Of a DNA stretch of 64,000 nucleotides, positions 1-11,952 are shown in pieces. Where the stretch lies: NCBI GenBank assembly GCA_027924585.1, contig BSBM01000753.1, positions 19,885,501 through 19,949,500 on the forward strand, written 5' to 3'. The notes beneath the pieces were generated by a model. That model did no database searches. It was given only the letters and a program-made list of their open reading frames with translations, and was not told the DNA's origin. Source of the stretch: Larix kaempferi (taxonomy: Eukaryota; Streptophyta; Pinopsida; Pinales; Pinaceae). Position numbers and translations under genes: made by a program. Numbering within the stretch: the stretch's first letter is position 1; each line of letters opens with the position of its first letter.

Positions 1-3000
1 TATTTTCGAAATGCATATATTATACATAGCTTAAGATCATCCTATGTATTCATTTATGATTCCCATAGAGTTTAAACTTCACATTCAATATCATTCTTAT
101 ACAATATTTTTTATTTGTATTAGTGTCATAACTTAAATGTATTTGATTATCAAACTATAGTTTTTATACATGTATGTTTAATATGGCTATGTTACGACCA
201 TGATTTACCAACTTGTATTATGCAAGATTTTGTACATGACCTAACCATATATTATAGGTTATATAATTTGCACTATAACATATGTGTTATAAACTATATG
301 CATATTTACTATATTCTATATGCATAGTGTAGACCACAAATTAACTATGGTGGAACTCTGTGTTGGCAGGGGTATTGAGCTCGTTAGCTGTATACTTTAA
401 ATGACATTAATATGCTTTGGTGAATCACTTGATAACATACCCTCATGGAAATCTCTATGTCATCCGATTACTTGATGGCTTTGGGTTTTCGGATAAACCC
501 TAACCATGCCTTGAAATTCTATCAACCCTCGTGTTCTCATTTCATTTTGCAATGTAGTGTTTAGGGGTGCTGATAGGCTTCAGACAATGTAGGTTTTTTG
601 AGATCTTTCTGCGGTGTTCCAGGATTTTGATGGTGGGTTTATTATTTCAGTTTGGATCTTAGCCGAATGGCATTGTCATAGGTAAGCCCACTACTCGCAG
701 TACTTTGTAAGTCGTTATTATTTTTTTTATCCATTTCAAAACTCATGAATAAAACCTGTTTCTTGTTGTTTTCACCGTGGAGTGACAGGGTTCCAATTTC
801 GACAGGGTTTGCTACTAAGCCTAAAGCCAGATACTCCACCATGGATTCGAAAAAGGCACTAGTAAGCCTCGACGATTCTCTAGCAACCCTGAGTCGTAAC
901 TCTGTTATGAAAAGTGATGAAAGGCAATGAAGTCGGACAGTAAACTTTTGTGCAGATGAAGGTTGCACCGGTATTTGATTTATATAGTTTTTTTTTACAT
1001 CTTATAAGACGGATGTCATTTTCTAACACTGAGAGAGTTAGACTCTCGAGCCTTTGGCTTTGCATTGGTTTCTCAACATTTTTCCTTTAATATTATTCTA
1101 TAAAGAATTTCGCGGATTTAAATAAAATGGTTTTTCAAATTTGAGTATGGTTTGTTTCTATATTCTGAGAAATTGTTCTCAGCATACTCGTCATTTTTAA
1201 AATGGAAATATTTCGATACCAACTTAAAGGGTTCAGGATAAGCCCACCTTTTTAAATCTATGGGAAAAGGTTTGTGTTATTCGTTTGTATAAACCATTCC
1301 AAAATATAAATATATTACAAGTATTGAAACCCTACCCTGAAAGTTACGGTAATGGAAATAGTTCTATTGATGAAGGCTTATGGATTTTGAACCCAAAACC
1401 TATTTTGATAATTTAAATACTAAGATGTAGGTTGGGTGAGTCAAAAACTCAAACCCTAAACCTCTGTATGTTTGATTATTTGTAGCATTGTGTTTATAAC
1501 TTTATAAATATGTTGACCCAATGGGTGAGCCCTCACGGGTCTCGAACTTGGGTCTTGTATTACTTTCTTTAGGATTTATGTGTTGCATTTTTATATGTGA
1601 TATATCTTTACAAACTGGGCAATGCCTTCTAAATGGATCAAGCCCATATTGTAATCTTAATATTACATTGAATAATGACTGGTTTAAGTTTTGGCATTAG
1701 TGCAAATAACCCTACAGTCTTATGATGGTGATTAAATACAATACTAGTTTTATGTTTTGGAATTGGTGCGAATAACCCTGCAGTCTTACGAAGGTGATTA
1801 AATACAGTACTGGTTTTAAGTTTTGGCATTGGGGCGAATAACACACTTGTCTTACGATGGTGATTAAATACAGGGTATCAACCTAGGTATAGTTGAGAAC
1901 TATTTAAGGTTTCTTTGTCTAAAAGTTCCTTGTATATTTTAATAGTTGAGATACTATATGAATAGAATATTTCTCCAGATCGTATTACAACTTAGCATGA
2001 TTATTCGTTTATTGAAATATCTCTATGTAAGATGTTTTGGGTGGATAATTGTAAATGGCATGGTACATGATTTTTATTGTTTAAAAATAAATAAATGTAT
2101 ATATATTGTTACTCTTCTATATGGACAGAAGACTTTGTATAATGAAACTTTATATTTCTTTCATTTTGTTTCATTTATAAAAGAATTCCTGTAACATGGA
2201 ATATGATACTACTAGGGTTTGTATTATACATTATTTATAATACTAAGGGTTAGAGATTAATAAGGTTCATGTATTCTTTAAAAAGCATTTGATTACTTAT
2301 ACTCACAATAATACTAATTAAATTTTATTTATAAAGAAAATATTTCTATGTGTGTATCCTACGGTCTGCTTCCCTTATGTATATATGAATAGAATTATAG
2401 GAGGTAAACTTTGTTTTTTTATTAATACATAAATGTTAGAGTTTTTGGTTACAGTTGTACCTTATAAATAGTATTTTGCTCCTTTTAATTTTAAGTAAAC
2501 CCTATATTATAGATCTTTATCGAATCAACTCTATCTATAATTTATCATCATTCAAATCTTTTTTAAATTTGACTTCTCTATACTAGAGTACGACACTCAT
2601 TTGGTGTGTGGAAAAATACAAAGAGGTGTTTAATAAAACCATTCTACAGTTCAAATCTATTCTGACATTTAAACCAGAAATAACTTATCCATTCAACATT
2701 TTAATCTAGATGATAATAAATGATAGATTTCAGAAATGTACAATAGTTTAGAAGTTAATCATTCAAACAGTAAGTAAGTAATATAACACAATAAGAATCT
2801 TGCTAACTGTAGAGGGTGTCAACATCCAAAGGATCCCGTTCCACCCAACCTTGTCCTGAAGGAAGCCAAATCATTTTCCTTAGGAACCCTGAGCCTATTC
2901 AATGAACGAGCAGGACGAAGATGTTGTGTGGAGAATGGAATAAACTCCTCTGCAACTCAGCAGTAGTACTTTATAGTAATACTTCTTCCTTTAGCAATAT

Positions 3001-3537
3001 TGAACTCACCAACGTGACTTCACTAGTTTAGAATGCAGTCTTAACTCACTCAACAACTTACTAGCCTTCCCTTCATCGAATCTCTTGTGCTCTCTTCTTT
3101 TCTCTTTCAAAAAATTATCACAAGGTAAAAAATGGGAAGCCTCCTGCTAAATTCAATGGGTAATAAAATAACATGCCTAGGCCTTTTGGTTAGTTTCTTA
3201 GTTATTGAACCACTTGCTCAATTCCACTTTCTTGGGGAACATGACCATAAAATAGGGAAGTTGCCCCATGCAACAACTAGAAGTGAGTTGAGGATGCTGC
3301 CATGTGTCAGTTTGATCTCGCCCAGTCCATTCCTCCTAGTGGCTCGGTGAACACTCATTTAACAGCCTCCCTTGGATATTTGTCTCACCTTTTATTTATT
3401 AATAATAAAATATTCATAACAATTAATTACATCCATCCTTGACCCCACTTTGTCAATAATCATAAAAATTTACAATAACATGAAACATAATGTTTTTTTC
3501 TCATGACATAAAATGTTCAAAATTTGGGTATGTGACA
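1..3537 (-). repeat. gypsy-1 3' LTR (left), incomplete at the window edge
   Basis: The LTR edge is set by the polypurine tract at 3538; on the minus strand the LTR would begin TGTCACATACCC. Positions 1-436 match the right LTR. The rest (437-3537) has no partner in the window because copia-2 replaces that part of the right LTR. Adding the 708 bp of right LTR that precede the shared part implies an LTR of about 4.2 kb, long for gypsy, so an unrecognised insertion inside it is possible. I see no convincing gene here. Confidence 0.55.
1680..1875. repeat. 66-bp tandem repeat, three copies
   Basis: Three consecutive diverged copies of about 66 bp. Each contains the series AAGTTTTGGCATT, GCGAATAAC and GGTGATTAAATACA with small changes. 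It lies inside the presumed gypsy-1 left LTR. Confidence 0.8.
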
Positions 3538-3553
3538 AACACCCCCTCTTACG
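3538..3553 (-). other. gypsy-1 polypurine tract
   Basis: On the minus strand the sequence CGTAAGAGGGGGTGTT directly precedes a TGTCACATACCC LTR start. This is the expected plus-strand primer arrangement for gypsy elements and fixes the left internal/LTR boundary. Confidence 0.65.
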
Positions 3554-3559
3554 TTCAAC

Positions 3560-4555
3560 ATTGTCCTCGATGTTACTTTAGTCATCATCCTTTAATTCTT
3601 CCTGGAACAACATTGGATATGCCACCTGCATATTAATTTCCAATTCTCAGGTTGCTTCATCCAGACTAAGGTGCTTCCATTACACCTTTACCTGTCCAAT
3701 GGTACGATTATAAAGCAAAATTTCCCTCTTGTCGAGGATACAATCTGCTTCCATAAAAAATTCTCCTTCTGGTTCCACCTGTACATAATTCCAATTAATC
3801 ACATGAGTAGCATCATGCACATACTTTTTCAAAAGAGAGATGTGAAATACATTATGCACTTTAAGATTTGGTGGCAAAGCCAACTGATATGCCACTCGTC
3901 CTACCCTGGACAATATTTCAAAAGGTTTACAATACCTTGGTGCTAGTTTAGCACAACTCCTAACTTCAAGGAGCTCTTTTTAGGTTTTACCTTGAGGAAT
4001 ACATGTTCACCAACCTGAAACTCTTTTTGAGTTCTTTTGAGATTTGCATGACTTTTCTGTCTATCTTGTTCAATTTTCAAATTGCCTTAAACCTCTTTCA
4101 CTGTTAGTTCCATTTCTTTTAATAACTCGGGTCCTAACATTAACCAGTCAACTGGATTACTCTATGAAATAGGAGTATTAAATTTTCTTCCCTACAAAAT
4201 TTCAAATGGACTAAGTTTTGTTGAATCTTGTTAATGATTATTATAAGCAAACTCAAGAAGATGCAAATATTCCGGCCATTTACCTGGCTGATCTCTAACA
4301 TGCATTCTTAACATATCTTTATGATTTTGATTGACTCTTTCTGTCTGCCCATACGTTTGCGGATGAAATGATGTACTGAAAGTTAAAGTAGTATCTAAAC
4401 CTTTAAATAAAGACTTCCAGAAATTTCCTATAAACTTAGAGTCCCTATCATAAATTATAACTTTTGGAATCCCATGCAAACAAAAAATTTGTTTCACAAA
4501 AATTTCAGCAATGTTAGCAACCTTGAAGGTTGTTTTAACAGGTATGAAATGGCAC
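3560..4555 (-). pseudogene. gypsy-1 integrase, C-terminal half of the core plus C-terminal region
   Basis: Minus-strand translation gives the later part of a gypsy integrase core: CHFIPVKTTFKVA, then YDRDSKF with the second catalytic Asp, then HPQTYGQTERVNQ with the catalytic Glu (the usual D of HPQTDGQ is Y). Downstream, 3913-3680 encodes the typical post-core segment with [15 protein letters not shown], the stretch preceding chromo-type tails in plant gypsy elements. A stop follows AYNNH near 4231 and frames shift beyond it. The first half of the core is 15 kb away at 19921. Confidence 0.85.
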
Positions 4556-4560
4556 CTAAG
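4556..4560. other. Candidate target-site duplication, left of element B (CTAAG)
   Basis: CTAAG here and at 19916-19920 flank the insertion that splits the gypsy-1 integrase. Joining the flanks across one copy keeps the integrase frame, though two residues of the usual DKLSKM motif would be missing, so the match is probable rather than certain. Confidence 0.55.
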
Positions 4561-5410
4561 GTAACCTATTTCAAACCAAAATTTAGGTAGAAAACTTAGC
4601 CATTTTTTCCACCAAAGAGGGCTTTCTCACAAGATATATGTAAAGGCTAAAAATATATAAAGGTACGTTCAAAATTTCTCAAAAGGATTTTCTGGGTTGA
4701 AAAGGAAAACAAGAAACATTGGGCATGGAGTCTACTTTTCAAATATTTAATATGCCAGTAAGAGATTTATACCAAACAGATTTCCACAGAGGCAAGATAG
4801 CGATCATATCATAGCCAATTTGATTTTTCAGGTGGTATAGAAAGAAGTAATGACATTCCATCAACAACAGGCATCTAACTAGGATGAATCTATTGTCAAC
4901 TTTGGATAAAATAGTGAATATTTAAATGCGATAAAACGAGGCATGACCAGTATGAATCTTGATTTATTTCAAGTGTTCATTTAAATATAGAAGAAAAACA
5001 TAATGGAAGATATAACAAAGAAAGTGGACATGCACATATAAATATAAGGGAAAAGCAGACTGTAAAGTTGATCAACACATGAATCTCTGGTCTCAAAAGA
5101 TAGGTATTTTCACTGTACTACCTTTTATTTATCAAAAATAGACTTCAAAACATACTCGTCTCTCAAAGAAATTCCAACCCTTTAAAAAATGACTCTCATT
5201 GTTTTTATACAAAATTCGGAAGAAGCTTGGCATAACTGCTTCTTCTAACTAATAACTGAGAATATTTTAACTCGAAAGATAACTGACTTTGAACAATAGA
5301 TAACTGTCTTCAAATAATATTACAAATTTAAAATAAAAGTATATTTTTTCCACTTGGAAAAAATTCTGAATAGCATCCTTTTTGCCACTTGGCAAGAGTT
5401 TTGAATGTAT
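4561..5410 (-). other. Element B 3' non-coding segment
   Basis: About 850 bp between the end of the element B reading frame and its left boundary. AT-rich, no ORF with family features and no polyadenylation tail seen at the boundary. I found no clear copy of it at the other end of the element, so it is not shown to be an LTR. Confidence 0.4.
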
Positions 5411-6290
5411 CTATGAATGGACAGAATATCTTGTCCTTCCATATTTGTCCACATAGTTCCATTGGTCGGTCATGGGTAAATCATAACTGGCCAGTTCTTT
5501 TACCAAGACTCGCATTTCAACATGACCTGCATAAGAAACAGAAAGAAGATTCTCACAGGTTGAGATCAACATATTTAAAATTTCAAAGTCTTCCGCTATT
5601 TTCTCCATTAAAATTTTCCCTGTAAGCATATGATCCAACTACTGAAACTTTATGTGATCCATTCATATGTCAAACAACAATCTCTTATATTCATTAGGAG
5701 GAATTAATTCATTCTTTTCATTCCAAAAAGCAGGGAATCCTTTGTTTATTAATTTTTCAAATTGCTTCTTAAACATTACTACTTCCTCCCGTATATCTCC
5801 AGCTTTAGCTTCAATATTTTCAACATGCAAATACTTTCCCAAGATTCTTCTCGCCCATGTAATGACTGAAATTTTGTTCATTATATTCATTCCTTTCAAG
5901 TGTTCTTCAGTTAAACTGTTTAAGAAATTTATAGCTTTCTGTGCTCTTTCTTTTGGCTTTTTATTTAAATTCTCCCTGATTGCTCTACAACTCTCAAAGG
6001 CATCTTTGGCTACTTTTTCTTTGATTCTTATATAATCCAGATAGGGTCTTAATTTTTCAACTTTCTTTATAATTTGATCCCATACCATATGTTTGCAACC
6101 TTACATAGCAGCTTGCCCTGTCATATGAGCTGCCAAACCTTTATCACTTAAGTCCTAATTCCTTATCTACAAAGTTTTTATTTCCTTATCTTTAATTTCA
6201 TTTTCTTCTTTCAGCTTCTGTATTTCCATCTTCAATTCTTTAATTTCACCTTCTTTCAAACTCACTTGGGACATGGCTTGTAAGAGACCA
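5411..6290 (-). pseudogene. Element B reading frame, C-terminal part (coiled-coil protein of unknown function)
   Basis: Continuation of the reading frame that begins at 18959, separated from it by element C. The first part (about 6264-6150) encodes a Lys/Glu-rich heptad-like stretch, SLKEGEIKELKMEIQKL, then a stop codon. From 6088 to 5663 a 141-codon open stretch encodes a charged helical segment beginning MVWDQIIKKVEKL, followed after a stop by a 75-codon segment to 5411. No catalytic or zinc-binding motif is visible. The coil here continues the coil just upstream of element C, supporting one original protein. Confidence 0.6.
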
Positions 6291-6306
6291 TCTAATCAAG
6301 TTTTAT

Positions 6307-6311
6307 CTTCA
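6307..6311. other. Target-site duplication of element C, left (CTTCA)
   Basis: CTTCA immediately before the TGTAGGACC start of the left LTR, matched by CTTCA at 16657-16661 directly after the ACTACA end of the right LTR. Confidence 0.93.
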
Positions 6312-8027
6312 TGTAGGACCCGTCCTTTAGGGTCCCCTTGAACTGAACCTGAAACTTTAAAAACTTCATACAAACAAATTAGCCATTATAGTTATTGGAA
6401 AAAAATAAAATAAAAGAGTGAATAACTTAACAAAAATAAGCAAACCTTAACCTGTCAACCCGATCCAGCTGGCCCATTGTTGTCTACGTCTTCCGTAGGA
6501 TCCCTCCAGCAAAGCTCGTTTAACCATAGGCGAAGCAACCGTTAGCTTCGCCACCCAACCATAGGCTCATGCTTTCAGTCGCATGGCCTCCCCCGAGCTT
6601 TGGGTCATAGAGCTCACACAAGTATTTCAGAAATTCAGCTTGGGCTTCCCTTCCCACCAGGATTTCTAAGCCAAACCCTTAGATAGCAACAAGTCTTTGA
6701 GGCATTCGAAAATTACGACAATCGTCCAAATTATGGGCCCCTTACCCATTCCTTAAGCCTTCCTTCTAAAGGGAAATATCCTGCGACACATGTCGCTTCA
6801 TGCATAAATAAATATTTTTAATTATTTATTTAATTAAAACACTCACCCATCCAAGTGTCAGTTTCTCTGGGAAGTGCACCTACATCCCTAAGTTTGCTCT
6901 AGTTTGTCCCCCAGATATTTTAATCAACTCCTAGCTTTTAGTTGACTAGGTGTCTAATCTATTTTGCTCCTAAATAATAATTTCTAGTATTTTAAATGCT
7001 TAACAAAATAACTATTCATGTGCAAATGTCTAAGCTATTGTTATGCATTTGCTAAGTAATAATCTAGAGTTATTCTCCTAAGTTTTTATGCAGTTTAATT
7101 TAACAATCAAACTCACTAGGATCACGGTGCCGCGTCGTTGGGCTCCTGGTTCCTTAATTTTTTTTTTTTATCCCCTGACATGGCACCACTCCGTCGGGTC
7201 CAATCATCCATGGTTTCCATTCCTTGGCATGGTACCACCTCGTTGGGTCCTTGCGTCCATTCTTTCCGTTCTCGACAGGGTACCGCATCGTTGGGCCCTT
7301 CTGCCACCATCTTTCCGTTTTGACTTGCGGGAACTCTTGTAGGGATTTTAGGAATCGTTACCATCCATCCTCCGTCTACATGCTATCTAGGGACTAATGG
7401 CGCTGAGGAGTGAGTCCGTTCTCACTGCATGCCCCTCAACTCGTACGTGACCAGCTCTGTCGTGGCCCACCTCGTACGCCCTCACGCATTCCTCTTGAGC
7501 AAGCGGATGAATGCTTATCTGCTCATGCGTGGTATTCTTGTCGGAGGTCGACATCGTCGTCGCTTCCCCTGTGTGTGATTTACCCGTACTCTACGACCCT
7601 CCATGTTCCTTTGTGTGTTCGTTGGTGAACCGTCTCACTTGTTTCTACACACACTTCTCACAACAAATTATCAGTAGCACTGTTCTCAACAATCATCATA
7701 TGGTTTCTAACTCTAGCATTGTTAAACATTTATGATTTATTCGAACTGCTCATTCATCTTATCAAATATACATTTTGTCGCCAAATACATAATCACCATA
7801 CAGCTAGTCGTTAAGCATTATTCATGTGTACAATTTTCATATCAAAGTTAATCGTTAAACAACATGAAATCATCCATTCACAATAACTACCCAAATGCAC
7901 ATATATCAATCAATCGTAATCATAAATATAATCAAAGTAAAATCCTAGGGTTATTTTATTAATGTTTCAAACAATCGGGTGACTCAGTAGGTGCCCTCAA
8001 TGTCTACAGTAGTCTAGGGGCACTACA
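6312..8027 (-). repeat. Element C 3' LTR (left), 1716 bp
   Basis: Begins TGTAGGACCCGTCC and ends GGGGCACTACA on the plus strand; same length as the right copy. Contains four spaced copies of a GG(T/C)(A/G)CC-N-TCGTTGGG-type motif at 7126, 7192, 7231 and 7279. Confidence 0.93.
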
Positions 8028-8041
8028 TACACCCCTACTTA
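8028..8041 (-). other. Element C polypurine tract
   Basis: On the minus strand AAGTAGGGGTGTA immediately precedes the LTR start TGTAGTGCCCC. Confidence 0.7.
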
Positions 8042-8329
8042 TTTAGAACTTCGTCCCGAAGTTCATAATAACAATGGAAAGTTATGACACATCTCAGTTG
8101 TGTCCCTCCAAATCGTAGAGCTAGGACTGTAACTGTCCTACTGCACTTTGACTTGATCAAACAGGGCTAATCATTAAGCAAGATGTAATCAATCAATTGT
8201 CCCACTCCACATGTATAATTTAATTCCTTAATTCATTTATCAATTATTGTCGTCATTCCCATCTTCAGGTTTTCCTCAATCAATTAAGACATAACAAGGC
8301 TCAAGAGACCATTATATCGAAGTTTTTCA

Positions 8330-8425
8330 GCCGGGTCACTCGACAGGTGCCCTTAAGGTCCACAGTCATTCTAGGGGCATTACATACACCCCCTCCTAAA
8401 TAGAACTTCGTCTCGAAGTTAATTT
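8330..8425 (-). repeat. Second, diverged copy of the LTR-end/PPT junction in element C
   Basis: About 95 bp that closely resemble 7973-8070: the GGGTCACTCG and GGTGCCCT stretch, a TAGGGGCATTACATACACCCCCT junction spread over 8381-8398, then GAACTTCGTCTCGAAGTT. It reproduces the last part of the LTR, the purine tract and the adjoining internal sequence about 370 bp inside the element. Confidence 0.75.
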
Positions 8426-10892
8426 TTTTTTTGTTCTTGTACTTTCGACGCTAGGCGTTATCTTTTTTTTATATTCTCATCCCCATGTCATTGTATTCTA
8501 GTTTTCTCCAATAATCATGGCTATAAGCAAAAGTGGTTAAAGTCATTAGCTCCAATATCATCTAGTATGGTTACAATACACCCTCAGGAACTTAATCGTA
8601 ACTTCATATCATATCAATCCGATAATACATTCCATAATTGTCAGTTCCAACTAGATTTTCTATATCTCTTATTCATTCACGAAGGTCCATGATGTCCAAA
8701 TTTTCAACAAGCTCCATTGCATCAAAAGCCACCCAATAATTTATAAACATAACAAATCCAAACAAGGATTCAAATCTATTTGGTTATCCTCCTGAGAAGG
8801 TAAACATCATAAAATATTCGGTAAGATATAATCACGGTTTTAACAAATCAGGAGAGACCCTCAAATTGTACCAATCCAAATTCCATAAGACCACTTCCGA
8901 ATCCCAAAATGTCGGTTCTCAATTCGATAGGATTCCTAGGGCCGGAACTTAACGATTTAGTCGAACATATTAAAATCTATCTGTTAGTCCTTTCATCAGT
9001 ATCATCATTCAAGGTTAATGAGATTGTCACACCCTTACCTCATTTCATCATTCATGTCATCGTAATACCACTTCGTTAGTTTCATCAATTCATACAATGT
9101 GTGTTTTCTTAACCCCATTGAGTTTCATCTCGAGGGCTAGTTGTCGTTGAGGTCAGCTCGTCATACCGATCACATTGATATCTCATTTTCAAATTTTTAA
9201 GTTTGTTTCGCTCCCTCAACAATCTCTTAAAGTATCGTCAATCTGAGTATCTTGGTATCTTGTTAGTCAAATTTTATCGATTTTTTTTCATCATATAGTA
9301 AATTCACCACATATATATCCATCTACTTGTCTACTCATCATGGCTATGTAGGAAAGTTTTAAATATCTCCGGTCTTTGTTCCTTTCTCTAGTTATCGATA
9401 CAATCTCTAATCGACCATTTCCTTTCTTAGTTGGCATATTTTAGGCTCTTTATAATTGTTACTATTTCTCTTGTTGTATATGTATTCAACAACAATGGCC
9501 AAGATCACCCATATTTCCTCCATGTAACCCAACCAACACTAGTAGATCTTAGTTAGTGTCATGATTGCATTTTAGCTAGAAGAAAGCAATCTTCTTAGTC
9601 ACTTTCTTCCTTCATGATTGACCCAAAATCAAGCTTGTAAGAAAGACTCCCAAAATCTTTATTTAAGGATTTTATGAGAACCAATTTAACAAACATTTCT
9701 ATAATACTCTCACCTTCAATATTCTTGATAATCGACAATATTATCCCTTTTACTAAGTAATCTCCCATCATTGGCCTAATCATTCTCATTACTTATTTTT
9801 CTATATCTTATTTAATTTAAGCATATAGATATAAAGAACCCTATTCTCCATATGAATATACAAATATCATTGATAACTTGAACACATATCTTTCATAGCC
9901 CCCTTTTTAGTTTTCCAAAATATAATAATGGCAATATTTCGCAAGATACAACTCAAGTGATTTTCATAAGCACATCACAAAATGACAATTAAATAATTGT
10001 TCTCTTGACATGAGATTACCTTTTTATCTATAATGCCACTAAACATTATTTAAACATTATTTCTCGTATGAACATAATTTCTTAACTACTTCTCATGGTA
10101 ACTTTTATCATGCTTAATGCAACTAGGACTCTATGTAACTTTTTCTAGTAAGATACATATCCCCTGATATATATAAACTAATATGTATAACCTTTTTCCA
10201 CATGCTTATCAAATATATATATTTCTTCTATCTATACACATGTAGGCATGAATTAACTTTTACCACATCCTTTTTTTTTTATACTAGACATATACCTGAA
10301 TGTAGCATCCCCAAATAATGCACTAAATTTTTGAAAATTTAAAAACTTTTGCTCATTTGTTTTTAAGGAAAAATATACAACTCATCAAAACTAAAATTCT
10401 ACTATAACTCATAAAATCATGTCATGAATATAATTAAAATATATATTAATTTCATCTAAAAACTCTTATTCATTCAGTAGATAAAATAAAGAATTCCACC
10501 ATGAAATAAATCTTTCTCCAACTACTTTTTATTTATGCAATAAATTCCCCGTAAGTTGAACTATTATGTCAGAGTAATATAAATTCCCACCATGTTATTT
10601 TAATTAAAAAGGACAACAACTTCTAATTGAATTGCACATGTATCATAAGCATACAATATCATCCCTTCCTTTACTAGGAAGAGTAAACTTTACTATCTCT
10701 CCATGGCCACAAACATTAATGAATCACATTCACTTTCATTACATGAATTCAATAAAATTCATACTAAAAGTGATACAATTTCAATTTTTGTCTCAATTAT
10801 TAAATCTATATTAAACCATTGATTTTTCCATTATTCTCATTATCCAATCCTTATACCTCTATATGTATATTAATACATTTATCTCTCTTTAT

Positions 10893-10965
10893 AGAGAGAG
10901 AGAGAGATTAGGAAAATATATATATATATACACACATAGATTACGAAAGGTATATATATATATAA
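10893..10965. repeat. (GA)n and (TA)n microsatellites
   Basis: A run of GAGAGAGAGAGAGA followed by two TATATATATA runs separated by about 25 bp, inside element C. Confidence 0.85.
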
Positions 10966-11801
10966 CAATTGTATGAATATGTCATTGGATGACAACAACT
11001 ATCATTTCGCTTATTTTTGTTTTTAGATTGATGAGACTAATATTTTATTTCAATTTAATGCTTAGTCATTTACCAACTAAATCTTTTCATAAATTTGATG
11101 ATAAAAATTCAAAGCTTTTTCCGTAATATTTAATTATGTAATTTGCAATGCAATAGACTAAGATGCATCAACTCTTTTCTTTCCTTACAAATTTCTAAAA
11201 TATAAAAACTTAACATCATGTATAAATATAAAACATGTCTAACTTCTTTCTTTTAATACAAAATTAGGCATGATTTATCTCCTACTCTTTATCTTAAGTT
11301 AGCATGTACATCAATAGGTCTTATAAGTCAATTTATTGATCACATTCATTATTAATGGTACAAAAGTAACTTTAATACATATCCACTATGTAAATAACCA
11401 TACTTTACCCATTAAGAACATATATGCATACGTGGATTTTCCTAGAATATTGTACAATCGAAGATGTAATCTAACTTTATTTCATATATATGTATTTCTT
11501 AAAGTACTATATTTTAAAATGGACAACCCATACTCAAGTAAAATGTAAACTATATATATATATCCATACGTTTCTTTAATTTCTTAAATCAGTCCTTCCA
11601 TGAAAATCTACTGTTGATATATATATAACTTTTCCAATTCATTATCAAGCTATTTGAATACTCAGAAAACTTCATAAGTAAGCATACTCATACCATCGGT
11701 ATCGAGCATAATGGGTTCAAGACTCAATATATGTATGAGTTAAAAGGAGCGAATACCATTTAGAGTCTCATCTAGATAACTATCTAGTGACCCTTGGCTC
11801 T

Positions 11802-11952
11802 AACGGAACTAAATCCTGAGATTTAGAGAAAGTGCATTAAATATATACAAAATATAGAGCGCCAGAGAGATGGTAATGCACTTGACTCTAACAAAACTAA
11901 ATCCTGAGGTTTAGAGAAACTCCATTGAATGTACACAAAATCTAGAGAGAGA
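11802..11952. repeat. About 83-bp tandem duplication
   Basis: Two diverged copies sharing ACTAAATCCTGAG and TTTAGAGAAA, followed by ACAAAAT and TAGAG stretches, inside element C. Confidence 0.75.

Noticed and set aside
642-968. 108-codon minus-strand reading frame in the left LTR
   Set aside because: No recognisable motif, overlapping frames on both strands and position inside a presumed LTR; not supported as a gene.
3132-3350. Short plus-strand frame with a hydrophobic N-terminus near the gypsy-1 PPT
   Set aside because: Lies in the LTR next to the polypurine tract, only 72 codons, no supporting context.
4561-4910. Possible short LTR of element B, because CTATTGTCAAC at about 4900 resembles the TAGTGTCAACA terminus
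   Set aside because: The corresponding stretch at the other end (about 19565-19915) shows no further similarity.
7088-7628. Paired short frames repeated at 15717-16257
   Set aside because: They are identical because they lie in the two LTRs of element C, not because they are conserved genes.
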